In this document: in pieces, positions 9,398-18,723 of the stretch | Layout of the letters: each line of letters opens with the position of its first letter | Numbering within the stretch: position 1 is the first letter of the stretch | Source: Bryobacteraceae bacterium | GTDB taxonomy: Bacteria > Acidobacteriota > Terriglobia > Bryobacterales > Bryobacteraceae | Direction: 5' to 3' | Assembly: GCA_019748195.1 (NCBI GenBank) | Contig: JAIEPW010000043.1 | Coordinates: 80,125 to 144,124 of the forward strand | Length of the DNA stretch: 64,000 nucleotides | Program-made: the position numbers and the translations under genes | Notes under the pieces: model-generated | Told to the model about the DNA's origin: nothing | Databases searched by the model: none | What the model saw: only the letters and a program-made list of their open reading frames with translations

Positions 9398-10645
9398 CTA
9401 CCGCGCGGCGTCCGCCTGGATCCTGCGGTCCAGGTCTTCGGTGATTCGCGCCAGCATGTCGGGGTTGCGCACCAGATTGGCGATTCCGTACTGGCTGTGG
9501 TGCTCGAAGAACAGGTCGATCGCCCACAGCGAATAGGCGTACGCCATCGCCGCGTGTTGCGCGCTCATGCGGGACCAGTCCTGCCCCAGCATGTTCAGGC
9601 GCGGCAATTGCCGGGAGGCGGCCATTTGCTGCAGGCGGCCGCGAACCCCCGCGTTCAACTGATCCCCGGACAGCTTCTGCGCCACCCCCTCATGAAACCA
9701 GGCAGGCCAGCGCCCCAGCGTCGCCAGGCAGGCATGAACGCTTTCGTGAGCCAGCGCCCGGCGCAACAGATTCAGGCTGGCCCCCGATCTCGGAAACGGC
9801 ACCCGGATGCGACCGTCGAACTGCCCTCCGGACCACTCCGCGGCATCGGTCGCGCGCCGGTAGTTCTGCTCGCTCTGCACGATCGCGATCACGCGTTCGG
9901 CGCCCGTGCATCCCAACTGCTGTTGCACCCGGCCGAATTCGTCGTCCAGAATCGCCAGCAGGTCGCGGGCGGTCTCGGCCGGCACGGCCTCCCCTTCGTA
10001 GCGGAGCTGCACGCGCAGGCCGATCAAGCGCTCGCGTCCGGGATCCCCGGCGATTTCGCGCTCCACCTTCTGATACAGCCGCTGCAGCTCCGGATTCGGA
10101 TCCGCGGCGAGAGAGTCCCGCCAGAACTCCAGGGCCCGCCTCGGATCGTCGGCGCGCCACGCGGCGATCCCCGCCAGGGCAAGCACGCCCGGATCCTTAG
10201 GATGCGTCTTCATCTCGCGCTCCAGCACTTCCAGCGCTTTCGCCGGCTGGCTCTCATGAATCAGCTTCGATGCTTCGGGCAGGATGCTGCTGCGCGTCTT
10301 GGTTTCCAGTCTTCCGGTGGCGGCGCGATCCCCCGGCGCCTGGGCCAGGCGGGGCTCGGCTTGGGCCACGGACCGCAGGATCGTCTCCGCGTCCAGCCAC
10401 GCCGCGCTGCGCCGCGCCCGGTCAAAGGTCTCCAGCCCCCGCAGCGATCCCGATCCCAGGTAGCCTTCCAGCTTGCCGGCGGCCACCTTGTAGCAATCCT
10501 CGCCGCCCACCGAGAAGCGGACCGTCACTTCCGTCCCGGCTTCCAGTTTCGCGATCGCCGGGGAGTCTCCCGCGCAGCCGGACCTCAGCACCGACGGTTC
10601 CCGCACCGTCACCGCCGCCAGGGCGAGAATCGACCACCAGGCCAT
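9398..10645 (-). CDS. Secreted SH3-like/TPR protein with gluzincin (peptidase-MA-like) domain
   Basis: 415 aa with a short N-terminal hydrophobic signal. Residues ~18-70 look like a bacterial SH3 fold (VLRSGCAGDSPAIAKLEAG..., GYLGSGSL). Residues ~125-195 carry TPR-like helices. The C-terminal third has HESVH at 300-304 and WFHEG with Glu319, the HExxH + Glu zinc triad of peptidase-MA-like proteins. It is therefore a likely periplasmic zinc peptidase, substrate unknown. The gene at 14443 shares the same HExxH/TPR ingredients in a different order. Confidence 0.75.
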   Translation of the reverse strand: MAWWSILALAAVTVREPSVLRSGCAGDSPAIAKLEAGTEVTVRFSVGGEDCYKVAAGKLEGYLGSGSLRGLETFDRARRSAAWLDAETILRSVAQAEPRLAQAPGDRAATGRLETKTRSSILPEASKLIHESQPAKALEVLEREMKTHPKDPGVLALAGIAAWRADDPRRALEFWRDSLAADPNPELQRLYQKVEREIAGDPGRERLIGLRVQLRYEGEAVPAETARDLLAILDDEFGRVQQQLGCTGAERVIAIVQSEQNYRRATDAAEWSGGQFDGRIRVPFPRSGASLNLLRRALAHESVHACLATLGRWPAWFHEGVAQKLSGDQLNAGVRGRLQQMAASRQLPRLNMLGQDWSRMSAQHAAMAYAYSLWAIDLFFEHHSQYGIANLVRNPDMLARITEDLDRRIQADAAR

Positions 10646-10846
10646 GACCCGAGCATAGGGCCATTCCGCACGAAAATCTCTCGGGGAAAATACTTAGCAA
10701 GTCGCGGAGCCGTGAGCCCCAGGCCCCGAGGAATCGCCCGCCTCCGGAACGCGGGGTGCGCTCCAGTACACACGCCGCCGTACCGGGACTAGTATTCTAT
10801 TGCCGAGGGTTCCTCAGGCGGATACCCTAGTAAGCCGAGGCACAGA

Positions 10847-11146
10847 TTGACCCACCAGCTCACCCAGTATTCCTATCTGCAGCTACTCGATCTCCTAACC
10901 ACGTTGGCCTTTCTTTTGAGAGGCTTACAGGAGGGCAATCCGGTTGTCCGGCTGGCCTTGAATGTCGCCCCGGACCCGCTTACCGGCTTGCTCGCCGTCA
11001 AGCTGTTGGCACTGGGCCTCGGGGTTTACTGCTGGAGGGTGGGCCGGGAACGCCTGCTGCAGCGGATGAACCTGCTGTTCGCCGCCGTGGTCGCGTGGAA
11101 TCTGGTGGCGCTGATTGTCGGTTCTTTGCCTGGGGTGAACGTATGA
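10847..11146 (+). CDS. Small membrane protein, DUF5658-like
   Basis: 99 aa from a TTG start. Three hydrophobic stretches surround the motif LLDLLTTLAFLLRG-LQEGNP, which resembles the D-TT-x-x-L...EGNP signature I associate with DUF5658. No function is known. The stop overlaps the start of the next small gene (ATGA at 11143), so the two are probably coupled. The 200 bp upstream hold a promoter-like stretch (GTATTCTAT near 10792) but nothing else I recognise. Confidence 0.6.
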   Translation: MTHQLTQYSYLQLLDLLTTLAFLLRGLQEGNPVVRLALNVAPDPLTGLLAVKLLALGLGVYCWRVGRERLLQRMNLLFAAVVAWNLVALIVGSLPGVNV

Positions 11147-11409
11147 CGCCAAGAAGTGTGACCGGATTTGTGACCACCGCGGACGGTGCTCCGCTGCAAG
11201 GGGTCATGGTGATGGGTCTCGACCTGAACTACGCCGAAACCGACGCCGACGGCCGTTTCGAACTCATCCGTCCGGAGATGGCCGTATTTTGCTGGCTCAC
11301 CGGTTTTCGCCCCACCACGCGACTGCTGTCGCGCGATTCGGAAGCGTTGAATATCGTCATGGAACCGGTGGCGGCTGCCCCGTCACGCGCTGCCGGCGCC
11401 GGACGCTAG
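11143..11409 (+). CDS. Single carboxypeptidase-regulatory-like (transthyretin-fold) domain protein
   Basis: 88 aa, overlapping the preceding membrane protein by 4 bp. The sequence TPRSVTGFVTTADGAPLQGV, then DADGRFEL and a final NIVMEP strand follow the carboxypeptidase D regulatory domain (seven-strand sandwich), which normally starts large receptors or peptidases but stands alone here. No signal peptide is visible; it may work with the membrane protein encoded just upstream. Its last bases overlap the convergent gene by 4 bp. Confidence 0.65.
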   Translation: MTPRSVTGFVTTADGAPLQGVMVMGLDLNYAETDADGRFELIRPEMAVFCWLTGFRPTTRLLSRDSEALNIVMEPVAAAPSRAAGAGR

Positions 11410-11831
11410 TCGAGAATCAGAGGCGGCTTCCCGTGCCGCCTCCTCAGGTTGTTGATCGCCTCGAAAACCGCCGGGTAGGAGATCAGCCTGGTCTCCAGTT
11501 TCCGCTTCCCTGGAAAGTCCAGCAGCATCACGCCGATGAAGGCGACCAGCAGGCCCGGACCCGGGATGCCGGGAATCGACATCACTAACCCGAGCGGGAT
11601 CGCGATCGCGCCCAAAACGTTCTTCACTGCCACCCCCGTCATTCGCACCAGCGGATGGCGGTCCACCCAGAACGTTCGCGGCCGGGAGTGTGCGAAATAG
11701 GCAGCCGGTAACTTCACCAGCAGCACGCTGACCAGCGCCAGGCCGCCGATCGAGGTGACCGCGAACAGCCCGGCGCCGATCAACAGGCCGGTCCACGTGA
11801 TCTCGGGCATGGTGAACAGACGATCCAGCAA
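11406..11831 (-). CDS. Small integral membrane protein, PGPGW-like
   Basis: 141 aa with two or three membrane segments. The central MSIPGIPGPGLLVAFIGVMLL matches the PGIPGPG turn that defines the putative transmembrane PGPGW family, followed by a basic tail (FPGKRKLETRL...NNLRRRHGKPPL). Function unknown. It is convergent with the small gene ending at 11409. The start at 11831 is the first ATG of the frame; a later Met (residue 8) is possible. Confidence 0.65.
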   Translation of the reverse strand: MLDRLFTMPEITWTGLLIGAGLFAVTSIGGLALVSVLLVKLPAAYFAHSRPRTFWVDRHPLVRMTGVAVKNVLGAIAIPLGLVMSIPGIPGPGLLVAFIGVMLLDFPGKRKLETRLISYPAVFEAINNLRRRHGKPPLILD

Positions 11832-11961
11832 GGATGAACGAGCCCCTTCTTCTAGACTACGAGATCAAACCGTAAGTCCGACGGTCCAGCCTGCGTCCTT
11901 TCTCGCCTCCGGCCGCGGCGGCCGGGCCACGTGCTAGCATCAAATCGCCGGAGGGGAATCC

Positions 11962-13158
11962 GTGGTTCGAGTGCTGTTGATGATTGCCGTCATTGTCTCC
12001 TGCCATGCCGCGGACTGGCCGCAGTGGCGGGGTCCGCAACGCAATGGCCATTCGCCGGAAACCGGTCTGCTCCAGAGCTGGCCCCGCACCGGTCCGCCGC
12101 GGGTCTTCAAGGCTCAAGGCGCGGGCGAAGGATACTCCAGCATGGCCGTGAGCCGCGGCAAACTGATCACTCAGGGCCAGCGCCGCGACTCCGAATTTGT
12201 TGTTGCTTTCGATTCGCAAACCGGCCGGAAGCTGTGGGAGACGCCGAACGGAAAAGCCTTCCGCGAACGCCGCGGACATGGCCCCCGCGGCACCCCTACC
12301 ATCGACGGCGATCGAGTCTTCGCGCTCTCCGCCGACGGCAACCTGCTTTGCCTCGATCTCCAAACCGGCAAGCCGTCGTGGAATGTCAACATCGTCCAGA
12401 AGTACGGCGGCTCCATCCCCACCTGGGGAATTTCGGAATCCCCCCTGGTGGACGGCGACCGCCTGATTGTGATGCCCGGCGGGCGCGGGTCCGCGGTGAT
12501 TGCCCTGGATAAGCGCAACGGCAACCTGGTCTGGAAATCGCAAAGCGATTCCGTGGGATACTCCTCCGCCATCGCCGTGGATTCGCCCGACGGCCGGTTG
12601 ATCATTGCCTTTACCGGCGATGGCGTGCTGGGGCTGCTGGCCTCGAACGGCGAATTGCTGTGGCGCTATGACAAAGTATCGAATTCGACCGCCAACATCG
12701 CCACGCCGATCCACTCGAACGGCTATGTGTTCGTCTCCTCGGACTACGGCGCCGGGTGCGCGCTGTTGAGACTCCTGCCCGGCCGCAAGATGCAGGAAGT
12801 GTACTTCAGCCGTGACATGAAGAACCATTACAGTTCCTCGGTTCTGGTGGGCAGCCACCTTTACGGGTTCAACAGCAACATCCTGACCGCGCTGGAGTTC
12901 GCCACCGGGAAGGTGGCCTGGCGCGACCGCTCCGTCGGCAAGGGCTCCCTGATTTACGGCGACGGGCACCTGGTGGTGCTGGGCGAAAACGGCCTGCTGG
13001 CGCTGGTGGAAGCGAACCCCGCGGCGTATCGCGAAAAGAGCCGCTTCGACATCCAGCGCGGCGACTGGCCCGCCTGGTCCCCGCCGGTGATCGCCGATGG
13101 CAAGCTCTACCTCCGCGATCAGGATTCCATCTACTGCTGGGATGTGAAAGCGAAGTGA
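11962..13158 (+). CDS. Secreted PQQ-type beta-propeller protein (BamB-like fold)
   Basis: 398 aa from GTG with a hydrophobic signal (VLLMIAVIVSCHA). It continues ADWPQWRGPQRNGHS, the usual opening of planctomycete/acidobacterial PQQ-repeat proteins. Repeats of the AFDSQTGRKLWE, CLDLQTGKPSWN and ALDKRNGNLVWK type give about seven blades. These propellers sit in the periplasm or outer membrane as scaffolds, or bind PQQ in dehydrogenases; no dehydrogenase catalytic Asp/disulfide signature is evident, so scaffold is more likely. The stop overlaps the MFS gene start by 4 bp. Confidence 0.85.
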   Translation: MVRVLLMIAVIVSCHAADWPQWRGPQRNGHSPETGLLQSWPRTGPPRVFKAQGAGEGYSSMAVSRGKLITQGQRRDSEFVVAFDSQTGRKLWETPNGKAFRERRGHGPRGTPTIDGDRVFALSADGNLLCLDLQTGKPSWNVNIVQKYGGSIPTWGISESPLVDGDRLIVMPGGRGSAVIALDKRNGNLVWKSQSDSVGYSSAIAVDSPDGRLIIAFTGDGVLGLLASNGELLWRYDKVSNSTANIATPIHSNGYVFVSSDYGAGCALLRLLPGRKMQEVYFSRDMKNHYSSSVLVGSHLYGFNSNILTALEFATGKVAWRDRSVGKGSLIYGDGHLVVLGENGLLALVEANPAAYREKSRFDIQRGDWPAWSPPVIADGKLYLRDQDSIYCWDVKAK

Positions 13159-14390
13159 AGGGTCCCTTCGCAAACCCGGATTTCCGGCGTTTGTGGATCG
13201 GCCAGGTGGTTTCGGAAATGGGCTCGCGGATCACGCGCGAGGGCGTGCCGCTGACCGCCGCCCTGGTGCTCGGCGCGACCCCGTTCCAGATGAGCCTGCT
13301 CACCGCGATCAGCGCCGCCGCGGTGTTCAGCGTCAGCCTCTTCGCCGGGGTTTGGGTGGATCGCCTGCGGCGCAAGCCGATTCTCATCGGCAGCGATTTG
13401 GGCCGCGCCCTGCTGGTCGGCTCGATTCCGGCGGCGGCGGTGGCCGGCGTGCTGACCTTGTTTCAGTTGTATGTCGTGGCCGCGCTCGCCGGCGTCCTCA
13501 CCGTAATCTTTCAAGTCGCTTACCACGCCTATGTTCCCTGGCTGGTCCACCGCGAGGAATTGCTCGAAGCGAACAGCAAGCTGGCGCTGACCAACTCAAT
13601 CGCGGAAGTCACGGGACCGGGAGTAACCGGCGTTCTGGTTCAGACGCTGACCGCCCCGGTGGCCATGCTGTTCGACGCTTTGTCCTTTCTGTGGTCCGCC
13701 GCGGCGATTTTGCGGATTCGGGCCGCGGAGCCGGCGCCCGTCCCGGCGTCCGATCCCCATGTTTGGCGCGAGATCCGGGAGGGATTCGCGGCGCTGGCCG
13801 AACGAAAACCGCTGCTGGTGCTCGCGGCCCGCGACGCGACCCTTTACTTCTGCTTCGGAACGCTGGCGGCCATGTACGTCCTGTTCGCGATTCGCGAGAT
13901 CGGGCTCGGCCCCCTGGCGTTGGGAATTACGATCGCGATGGGCGGCATCGGCAACCTGGTGGGGGCGCTCTGGGCTCCGCGTTTCGTCGCCCGCCTGGGA
14001 CTGGGGCGCGCCCTGGTTACGGCGTCATTCGCTTATGGTTCGCTGGTCTTTTTCATTCCCTTCGCTCCCGCCGATCTTTATCGCGGTTCCGCCGCGCTCA
14101 TCGTTTCCCAGCTTTTTGGCGACATGGCCTTTGTTCTGTTCAACGTGCCGGAAATCAGCTACCGGCAGAGCGTAGTTCCAGCGGAGCTGCTGGGGCGCGT
14201 GAACGCATCCATGTCGCTCTTGACGCAAGGAATGCTGCCCCTGGGCGCTCTGGCGGGCGGATGGGCGGCGGCGCAATACGGCATCCGGACAGCCTTGCTG
14301 ATCGCCTGCTGCGGTATTTTCGCGTCGTCGTTCTGGACGCTGCATCCCGCCGTGCGCAACCTGGGGCGAAAATCAGTACTAATATCCTGA
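13155..14390 (+). CDS. MFS transporter, EntS/MFS_3-like exporter
   Basis: 411 aa from GTG, overlapping the propeller gene by 4 bp (GTGA). It opens NPDFRRLWIGQVVSEMGSRI, characteristic of the MFS_3 group (enterobactin exporter-like). About 11-12 membrane segments follow, with the loop motif GVWVDRLRRKP between helices 2 and 3. It exports an unknown small molecule from the cytoplasm. Coupling to the secreted propeller suggests co-expression, but no biosynthetic genes are nearby. Confidence 0.85.
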   Translation: MKGPFANPDFRRLWIGQVVSEMGSRITREGVPLTAALVLGATPFQMSLLTAISAAAVFSVSLFAGVWVDRLRRKPILIGSDLGRALLVGSIPAAAVAGVLTLFQLYVVAALAGVLTVIFQVAYHAYVPWLVHREELLEANSKLALTNSIAEVTGPGVTGVLVQTLTAPVAMLFDALSFLWSAAAILRIRAAEPAPVPASDPHVWREIREGFAALAERKPLLVLAARDATLYFCFGTLAAMYVLFAIREIGLGPLALGITIAMGGIGNLVGALWAPRFVARLGLGRALVTASFAYGSLVFFIPFAPADLYRGSAALIVSQLFGDMAFVLFNVPEISYRQSVVPAELLGRVNASMSLLTQGMLPLGALAGGWAAAQYGIRTALLIACCGIFASSFWTLHPAVRNLGRKSVLIS

Positions 14391-14442
14391 TTTGTTTCCC
14401 CGGTACTCGTGATATTCTATCCGCACCCAGGATCTGACAGCC

Positions 14443-16221
14443 ATGCCGCGTTTTCGAATTCCCGTGTTGCTGCTTGTTTCCGCCGCCGTTGTGTCCGGTG
14501 AAGACAAATGGCTGGTGGCGAGAACCGACAACTTCGAGTTGTTCACCACGGAAGGCAACCGCCAGGCGAAGGAAGCGATTCAGCACTTCGAGCGGGTGCG
14601 GGCGTTTTTCGCGGCTTCGGTCACCGGCAAGCGCGACAACAGCCAGCCGATCCGAATCGTCGCTTTCAACTCGGAGAAGGACTTCCGGCCGTTCCGTCCC
14701 GGCGAATCCGCCTTCGCCTATTACATTGGCGGACCGGAACGGGATTACATCGTCATGCAGCAACTGGGCCGGGAAAGCTTCCCCGTCGCTGTCCACGAAT
14801 ACACCCATCTTCTGGTGAAGCATTCCGGCTCCAAGATTCCCGCGTGGCTCAACGAGGGGCTGGCCGAACTTTATTCCTCGCTGCGGCCGGATGGCGAGAA
14901 GGTGATTGTGGGCGACCTGCTCGCGGGCCGGTATTTGACGCTGCAACAGGAGAAGTGGATTCCCCTCGACACGCTGCTGGACGTCGACCACGGGTCGCCG
15001 TATTACAACGAGAAGAACAAAACCGGCATCTTCTACGCGCAGAGCTGGGCGCTGACCCACATGCTCAACCTCGACGCGAATTTCCGGCCGAAGCTAGGCG
15101 ACTTTCTGAACTCGATCGCCAAGGGCGATACAGCGGCCGCCTCGTTTGAATCCGCTTATGGGAAGACCACCGCGATGGTCGCCCGCGACCTCCGGAAATA
15201 CATGGACGGCAACCGCTTCTTCGCGGCGGTATTCCCCATCAAGCTGGAAGCTAAGATGGAGAACCCCGAGATCCGGCTGGCGGATTCGTTCGAGCTCGGA
15301 CTCGCGCTGGCGGAATTGCACGTGCTCGGCCGCCGCACCGATCAGGCGCGCGCAGCGTACGCCAAGCTCGCCACGCAGAATCCGCGGAGCATCGAGGTGG
15401 AGGAAGGCCTGGCCCGGCTGGAGCAATACGAGCGAAACTTCGAAGCCGCCAAGCCCCATTTCGCCAAGGCGGTCGAGCTCGGCTCCAAGAACCCGCGGCT
15501 GCTGCGCGACTATGTGGGCATGCTGCGGTTCACCAACGCGCCGGAACCGGAGGTGGAAGCCGCCCTCCGCAAAGCCGTGATGTACGACCCCGCCTGGGTG
15601 GAGGGCTACGTACACCTGTCCGGCATCGCCTTGCGCAACCGCAACCATGAGGCCGCGCTCGCCTGGCTGGCGCGCGTTCGCAGCGTCAAGCCGGAGACCG
15701 CCTATTTCTTCTTCACGAATCTCGCGCTGGCGAATTTCTACAAGGGCGACAAGGAAGAAGCATTGAAGGCGGCCACGCGGGCCGCCGAATACGCCAAGGA
15801 AGATTCGCAGAAACGGAATTCCCGGGAGCTGATGAACTTCGTCTCGCAGATCCGGCTCGAGGAACGGGCCGCCAAGCCGCGTCCGGCAGTCGTGGCGGAG
15901 GAAGAGCAGCCGCGCATGGAGCGGCGCCCCCGGCAGGAGATGCCCGCCGAGGAAACGGTGGCGCCCCCCAAGGACGACCTCACGTACGCCGAAGGTTCAC
16001 TCACTCTGGTCGATTGCCGCCCCAGCGGCACCCGGCTGCACCTGCAGGCGGAAGCTCGGAAACTGGTGTTCGTCATCGAAGATCCGAATTCCGTTCGCCT
16101 TACGAATGCGGGCGGCGCCACCCGCGAGTTCACCTGCGGACCCCAGAACCTGAAGGTGAAGCTTGGCTACCGGCCGCGCTCCGACGTTACCGGCGACATC
16201 CGCGCCATCGAGTTCCGTTAG
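14443..16221 (+). CDS. Secreted TPR protein with N-terminal HExxH (DUF1570/peptidase-MA-like) domain
   Basis: 592 aa with a clear signal peptide (RIPVLLLVSAAVVSG). HEYTH at 118-122 and WLNEG with Glu138 form a zinc-peptidase-like triad. Residues ~290-480 are TPR helices. A disordered Arg/Pro/Glu linker near 490-520 leads to a small beta-rich C-terminal domain. It is presumably a periplasmic metallopeptidase with a protein-binding scaffold; the substrate is unknown. It stands alone on the plus strand, with a promoter-like box (GATATTCTAT near 14410) 30 bp upstream. Confidence 0.8.
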   Translation: MPRFRIPVLLLVSAAVVSGEDKWLVARTDNFELFTTEGNRQAKEAIQHFERVRAFFAASVTGKRDNSQPIRIVAFNSEKDFRPFRPGESAFAYYIGGPERDYIVMQQLGRESFPVAVHEYTHLLVKHSGSKIPAWLNEGLAELYSSLRPDGEKVIVGDLLAGRYLTLQQEKWIPLDTLLDVDHGSPYYNEKNKTGIFYAQSWALTHMLNLDANFRPKLGDFLNSIAKGDTAAASFESAYGKTTAMVARDLRKYMDGNRFFAAVFPIKLEAKMENPEIRLADSFELGLALAELHVLGRRTDQARAAYAKLATQNPRSIEVEEGLARLEQYERNFEAAKPHFAKAVELGSKNPRLLRDYVGMLRFTNAPEPEVEAALRKAVMYDPAWVEGYVHLSGIALRNRNHEAALAWLARVRSVKPETAYFFFTNLALANFYKGDKEEALKAATRAAEYAKEDSQKRNSRELMNFVSQIRLEERAAKPRPAVVAEEEQPRMERRPRQEMPAEETVAPPKDDLTYAEGSLTLVDCRPSGTRLHLQAEARKLVFVIEDPNSVRLTNAGGATREFTCGPQNLKVKLGYRPRSDVTGDIRAIEFR

Positions 16222-18699
16222 TTACTCGTATCTCAGCGCGACCATGGGATCGATCCGGGTTGCGCGCCGCGCCGGCAGGTAGCCCGCCAGCAGCGCGATC
16301 CCCGCCAGCAGAATCGTCGCCCCCGCCAGCGTCAGCGCGTCATGCTCGGAAATGCCGTAGAGCTGCGATTTTACGAAGCGCGTAAGGTACCAGGAGAGCG
16401 GCAACGCCACCGCGATGCCGGCCGCGGCCAGGATCGCCACCTCCCGCATCACCAGCCCGAGCACGTTGGAACGTTGCGCGCCCAAGGCCATGCGGACGCC
16501 GATCTCTCGCGTCCGCCTGGCCACGCTGTACGCCATCACGCCGTACAGCCCGACAGCCGCCAGCAGCGTGGCAAGCGCGCCCGCGGCGGTGGAAAGCGAG
16601 GCCACCATGCGCTCGGCGAACAGCGATTCGTCCGCCTGCGCCTCCATCGTCTTCACCCCGAACACCGGCAGGTTGGCGTCGGCTCGCCGCACTTCCTCCC
16701 GCAGCGCCGCCGCCAGTTGCGTGGGATCGCCCGAAGTGCGGACAAAGAACGTCATCTGGCCCAGCGTCTCGTCCTGAGAATAAGGCAGGAACACCTGGCG
16801 CGGATTGTTTTCGCGGACGTTGGCGTATTTGCTGTCGCCCACGACTCCCACGATCTCGAACTCAGGCTTGTAGTCGCGGCCGTAGGTGAAGTGCTTGCCG
16901 ATCGCATTCTGGCCCTTGAAGAAGTAATCGACGAATTTCTTGTTGACGATCGCCACCTTCGGCGCGGTCAGCCCGTCCTTGGCGGAGAAGTCGCGGCCTT
17001 GCAGCATCGGGATGCCCAGGGTCTGGAAATAGCCCGGCCCTACCGCGTTGAACAACGGGTTGGTGTCCTCGCCTTCCTTGGCCTGATACCCCTCCACGCT
17101 TACCGTGGACATGTTCATATCGTCCGAAAGAGGCGTCACGTAGCCCAGGCTGGCGGCTTCCACCCCCGGCGTCGAGACGAACGCCTGCTGCAGCCTTTCG
17201 AACAAAGCGACCGACCGCGGCGCTTTGTAGCCGTTCAGCAGCGGGTCCAGGGAAAACGTCAGAATCCGGTCCAGCCGCAGGCCGAGATCCGTGCTTCGCA
17301 GCAGGAACAGGCTTCGGGCGAACAATCCGGCGCCGATCAGCAGGAGCAGGGAAAGGGCCACCTGCGCCGATACGAGTCCCTTGCGGAGCCGGGCCTGCCC
17401 GCCGGAACCGAGGTTCGCCGCCTGATCCTTGAGCGTGGGAGCAAGCACCGGGCGGGTGGCTTGCAGCGCGGGCGCCAGCCCGAACACCAAGCCAGTCAAC
17501 AGGCTCAGGCCAAACGCGAACGACAGGACGCGAAGATCCGGCGTTCCGGTAAGCCCGAACACCCGGACCTCCGCGGGCATCGTCTGGATCAATAGGTCCA
17601 CGCACCAATACGACAGCAGCACTCCGGCGCAACCGGACGCCAGCGACAGCATCATGCTCTCGATGAGCAACTGGCGGATCAGACGGCCGCGCGAGGCGCC
17701 CAGCGCCAGCCGCACCGCGATTTCCTTCTGCCTTCCGGCGGCCCGCGCCAGCAGCAGGTTCGCCACATTCGCGCACGCGATCAGCAGCACCATGCCCACC
17801 ATCGCCATCAGCAGGCTGAGCGGCTTTAAGGCGCCCGCCCGCCGCTCCGTCCGCCCTTGACCTCCCGGGTCCAGGGTGATTTGCTTGGCAAGGTAGCGCT
17901 CGCGGAACCGCTGTGACGGCCCTTCGATTGCCTTCAGATCCGCCTCGAACACGCCCCGCGCGAAGGTGTTCAGCCCCACCTGAGCCTGCTCCCGGCTGAG
18001 CCCCGGCTTCAACCGCGCGATCAGATTGAGGAACCACGCCGCCCGATTGTCGACCTGATCCCAGGTGGGCGTGATCACTTTCTTCATCGCCAAGGGAACG
18101 AACAGGTCGGTGGAGGCGGCGATGGACGACCCGGGAAAGCCCTGAGGCGCGATCCCGACCACCGTGAACGAGAGCCCGTTCAGTTTCACCTCTCGGTTCA
18201 CGGCGTCCATCTGTCCGCCGAAACGGCGGATCCAGAAATCGTGGGAGATCACCGCCACCGGATGCCCGCCCCGCACCTGGTCGTCGGCGTCCGTGAGCAA
18301 CCTCCCGGCCCGGGGGGCTAACCCGAGAACCTCAAAGTAATTCCCCGTCACGAGTTCCGCGCGGGCGCGTTGCGTTTGCGTCCCTTCGCTGAAGCTCACC
18401 GGTGCTCCGAAGAACGCGGTTACCCCGGAGAACACCGGGCTACCCTTGCGGATGTCCTGGAACTGCCCGAAGCTGAAGACGTTAGACCCAAAGACAGAGC
18501 CGCTAAAAGGACCGCCGATCTTCAGGTAAACCAACTCGCCCGGGTTCTTTAGCGGCATTAAGCGCAGCAGTAAGTGGTCAAACAGCGTGAAGATGGCCGT
18601 ATTCGCTCCGATCCCCAACGCGATCGAGAGGATCGCGATCGAAGTGAAAAGCGGGCTCTTGCGCAGGTTGCGGATAGAGAATCGAATATCGGCAAGCAT
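16222..18699 (-). CDS. ADOP-type duplicated ABC permease (FtsX/MacB fold)
   Basis: 825 aa. It opens MLADIRFSIRNLRKSPLFTS and has two FtsX permease modules, each preceded by a MacB-like periplasmic domain: hydrophobic segments near residue 20, a first set near 280-410, and a second set at the C-terminus ending RIDPMVALRYE. This is the acidobacterial duplicated orphan permease architecture, encoded without its own ATPase. Substrates are unknown; relatives move lipids or peptides or transmit mechanical force. A perfect 8-bp-arm palindrome sits directly before the start (18703-18723), as expected for PadR control, though no padR gene is adjacent. It lies 241 bp downstream of the kinase gene. Confidence 0.92.
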   Translation of the reverse strand: MLADIRFSIRNLRKSPLFTSIAILSIALGIGANTAIFTLFDHLLLRLMPLKNPGELVYLKIGGPFSGSVFGSNVFSFGQFQDIRKGSPVFSGVTAFFGAPVSFSEGTQTQRARAELVTGNYFEVLGLAPRAGRLLTDADDQVRGGHPVAVISHDFWIRRFGGQMDAVNREVKLNGLSFTVVGIAPQGFPGSSIAASTDLFVPLAMKKVITPTWDQVDNRAAWFLNLIARLKPGLSREQAQVGLNTFARGVFEADLKAIEGPSQRFRERYLAKQITLDPGGQGRTERRAGALKPLSLLMAMVGMVLLIACANVANLLLARAAGRQKEIAVRLALGASRGRLIRQLLIESMMLSLASGCAGVLLSYWCVDLLIQTMPAEVRVFGLTGTPDLRVLSFAFGLSLLTGLVFGLAPALQATRPVLAPTLKDQAANLGSGGQARLRKGLVSAQVALSLLLLIGAGLFARSLFLLRSTDLGLRLDRILTFSLDPLLNGYKAPRSVALFERLQQAFVSTPGVEAASLGYVTPLSDDMNMSTVSVEGYQAKEGEDTNPLFNAVGPGYFQTLGIPMLQGRDFSAKDGLTAPKVAIVNKKFVDYFFKGQNAIGKHFTYGRDYKPEFEIVGVVGDSKYANVRENNPRQVFLPYSQDETLGQMTFFVRTSGDPTQLAAALREEVRRADANLPVFGVKTMEAQADESLFAERMVASLSTAAGALATLLAAVGLYGVMAYSVARRTREIGVRMALGAQRSNVLGLVMREVAILAAAGIAVALPLSWYLTRFVKSQLYGISEHDALTLAGATILLAGIALLAGYLPARRATRIDPMVALRYE

Positions 18700-18702
18700 G
18701 GG

Positions 18703-18723
18703 AGTGCTACGAGATGTAGCACT
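18703..18723. promoter_or_regulatory. PadR-type operator palindrome before the ADOP gene
   Basis: The arms AGTGCTAC (18703-18710) and GTAGCACT (18716-18723) are exact inverted repeats around a 5-bp spacer and end 3 bp before the ATG. On the minus strand a promoter reading TTCATG, 17 bp, TAAAGT overlaps its upstream edge, so a bound repressor would block transcription. The gene has no Shine-Dalgarno sequence, so the transcript may be nearly leaderless. Confidence 0.6.

Noticed and set aside
10760..10775. A sixth LacI operator (TACACACGCC...)
   Set aside because: Only the left half matches; the right half lacks GTGCA and the context is unrelated.
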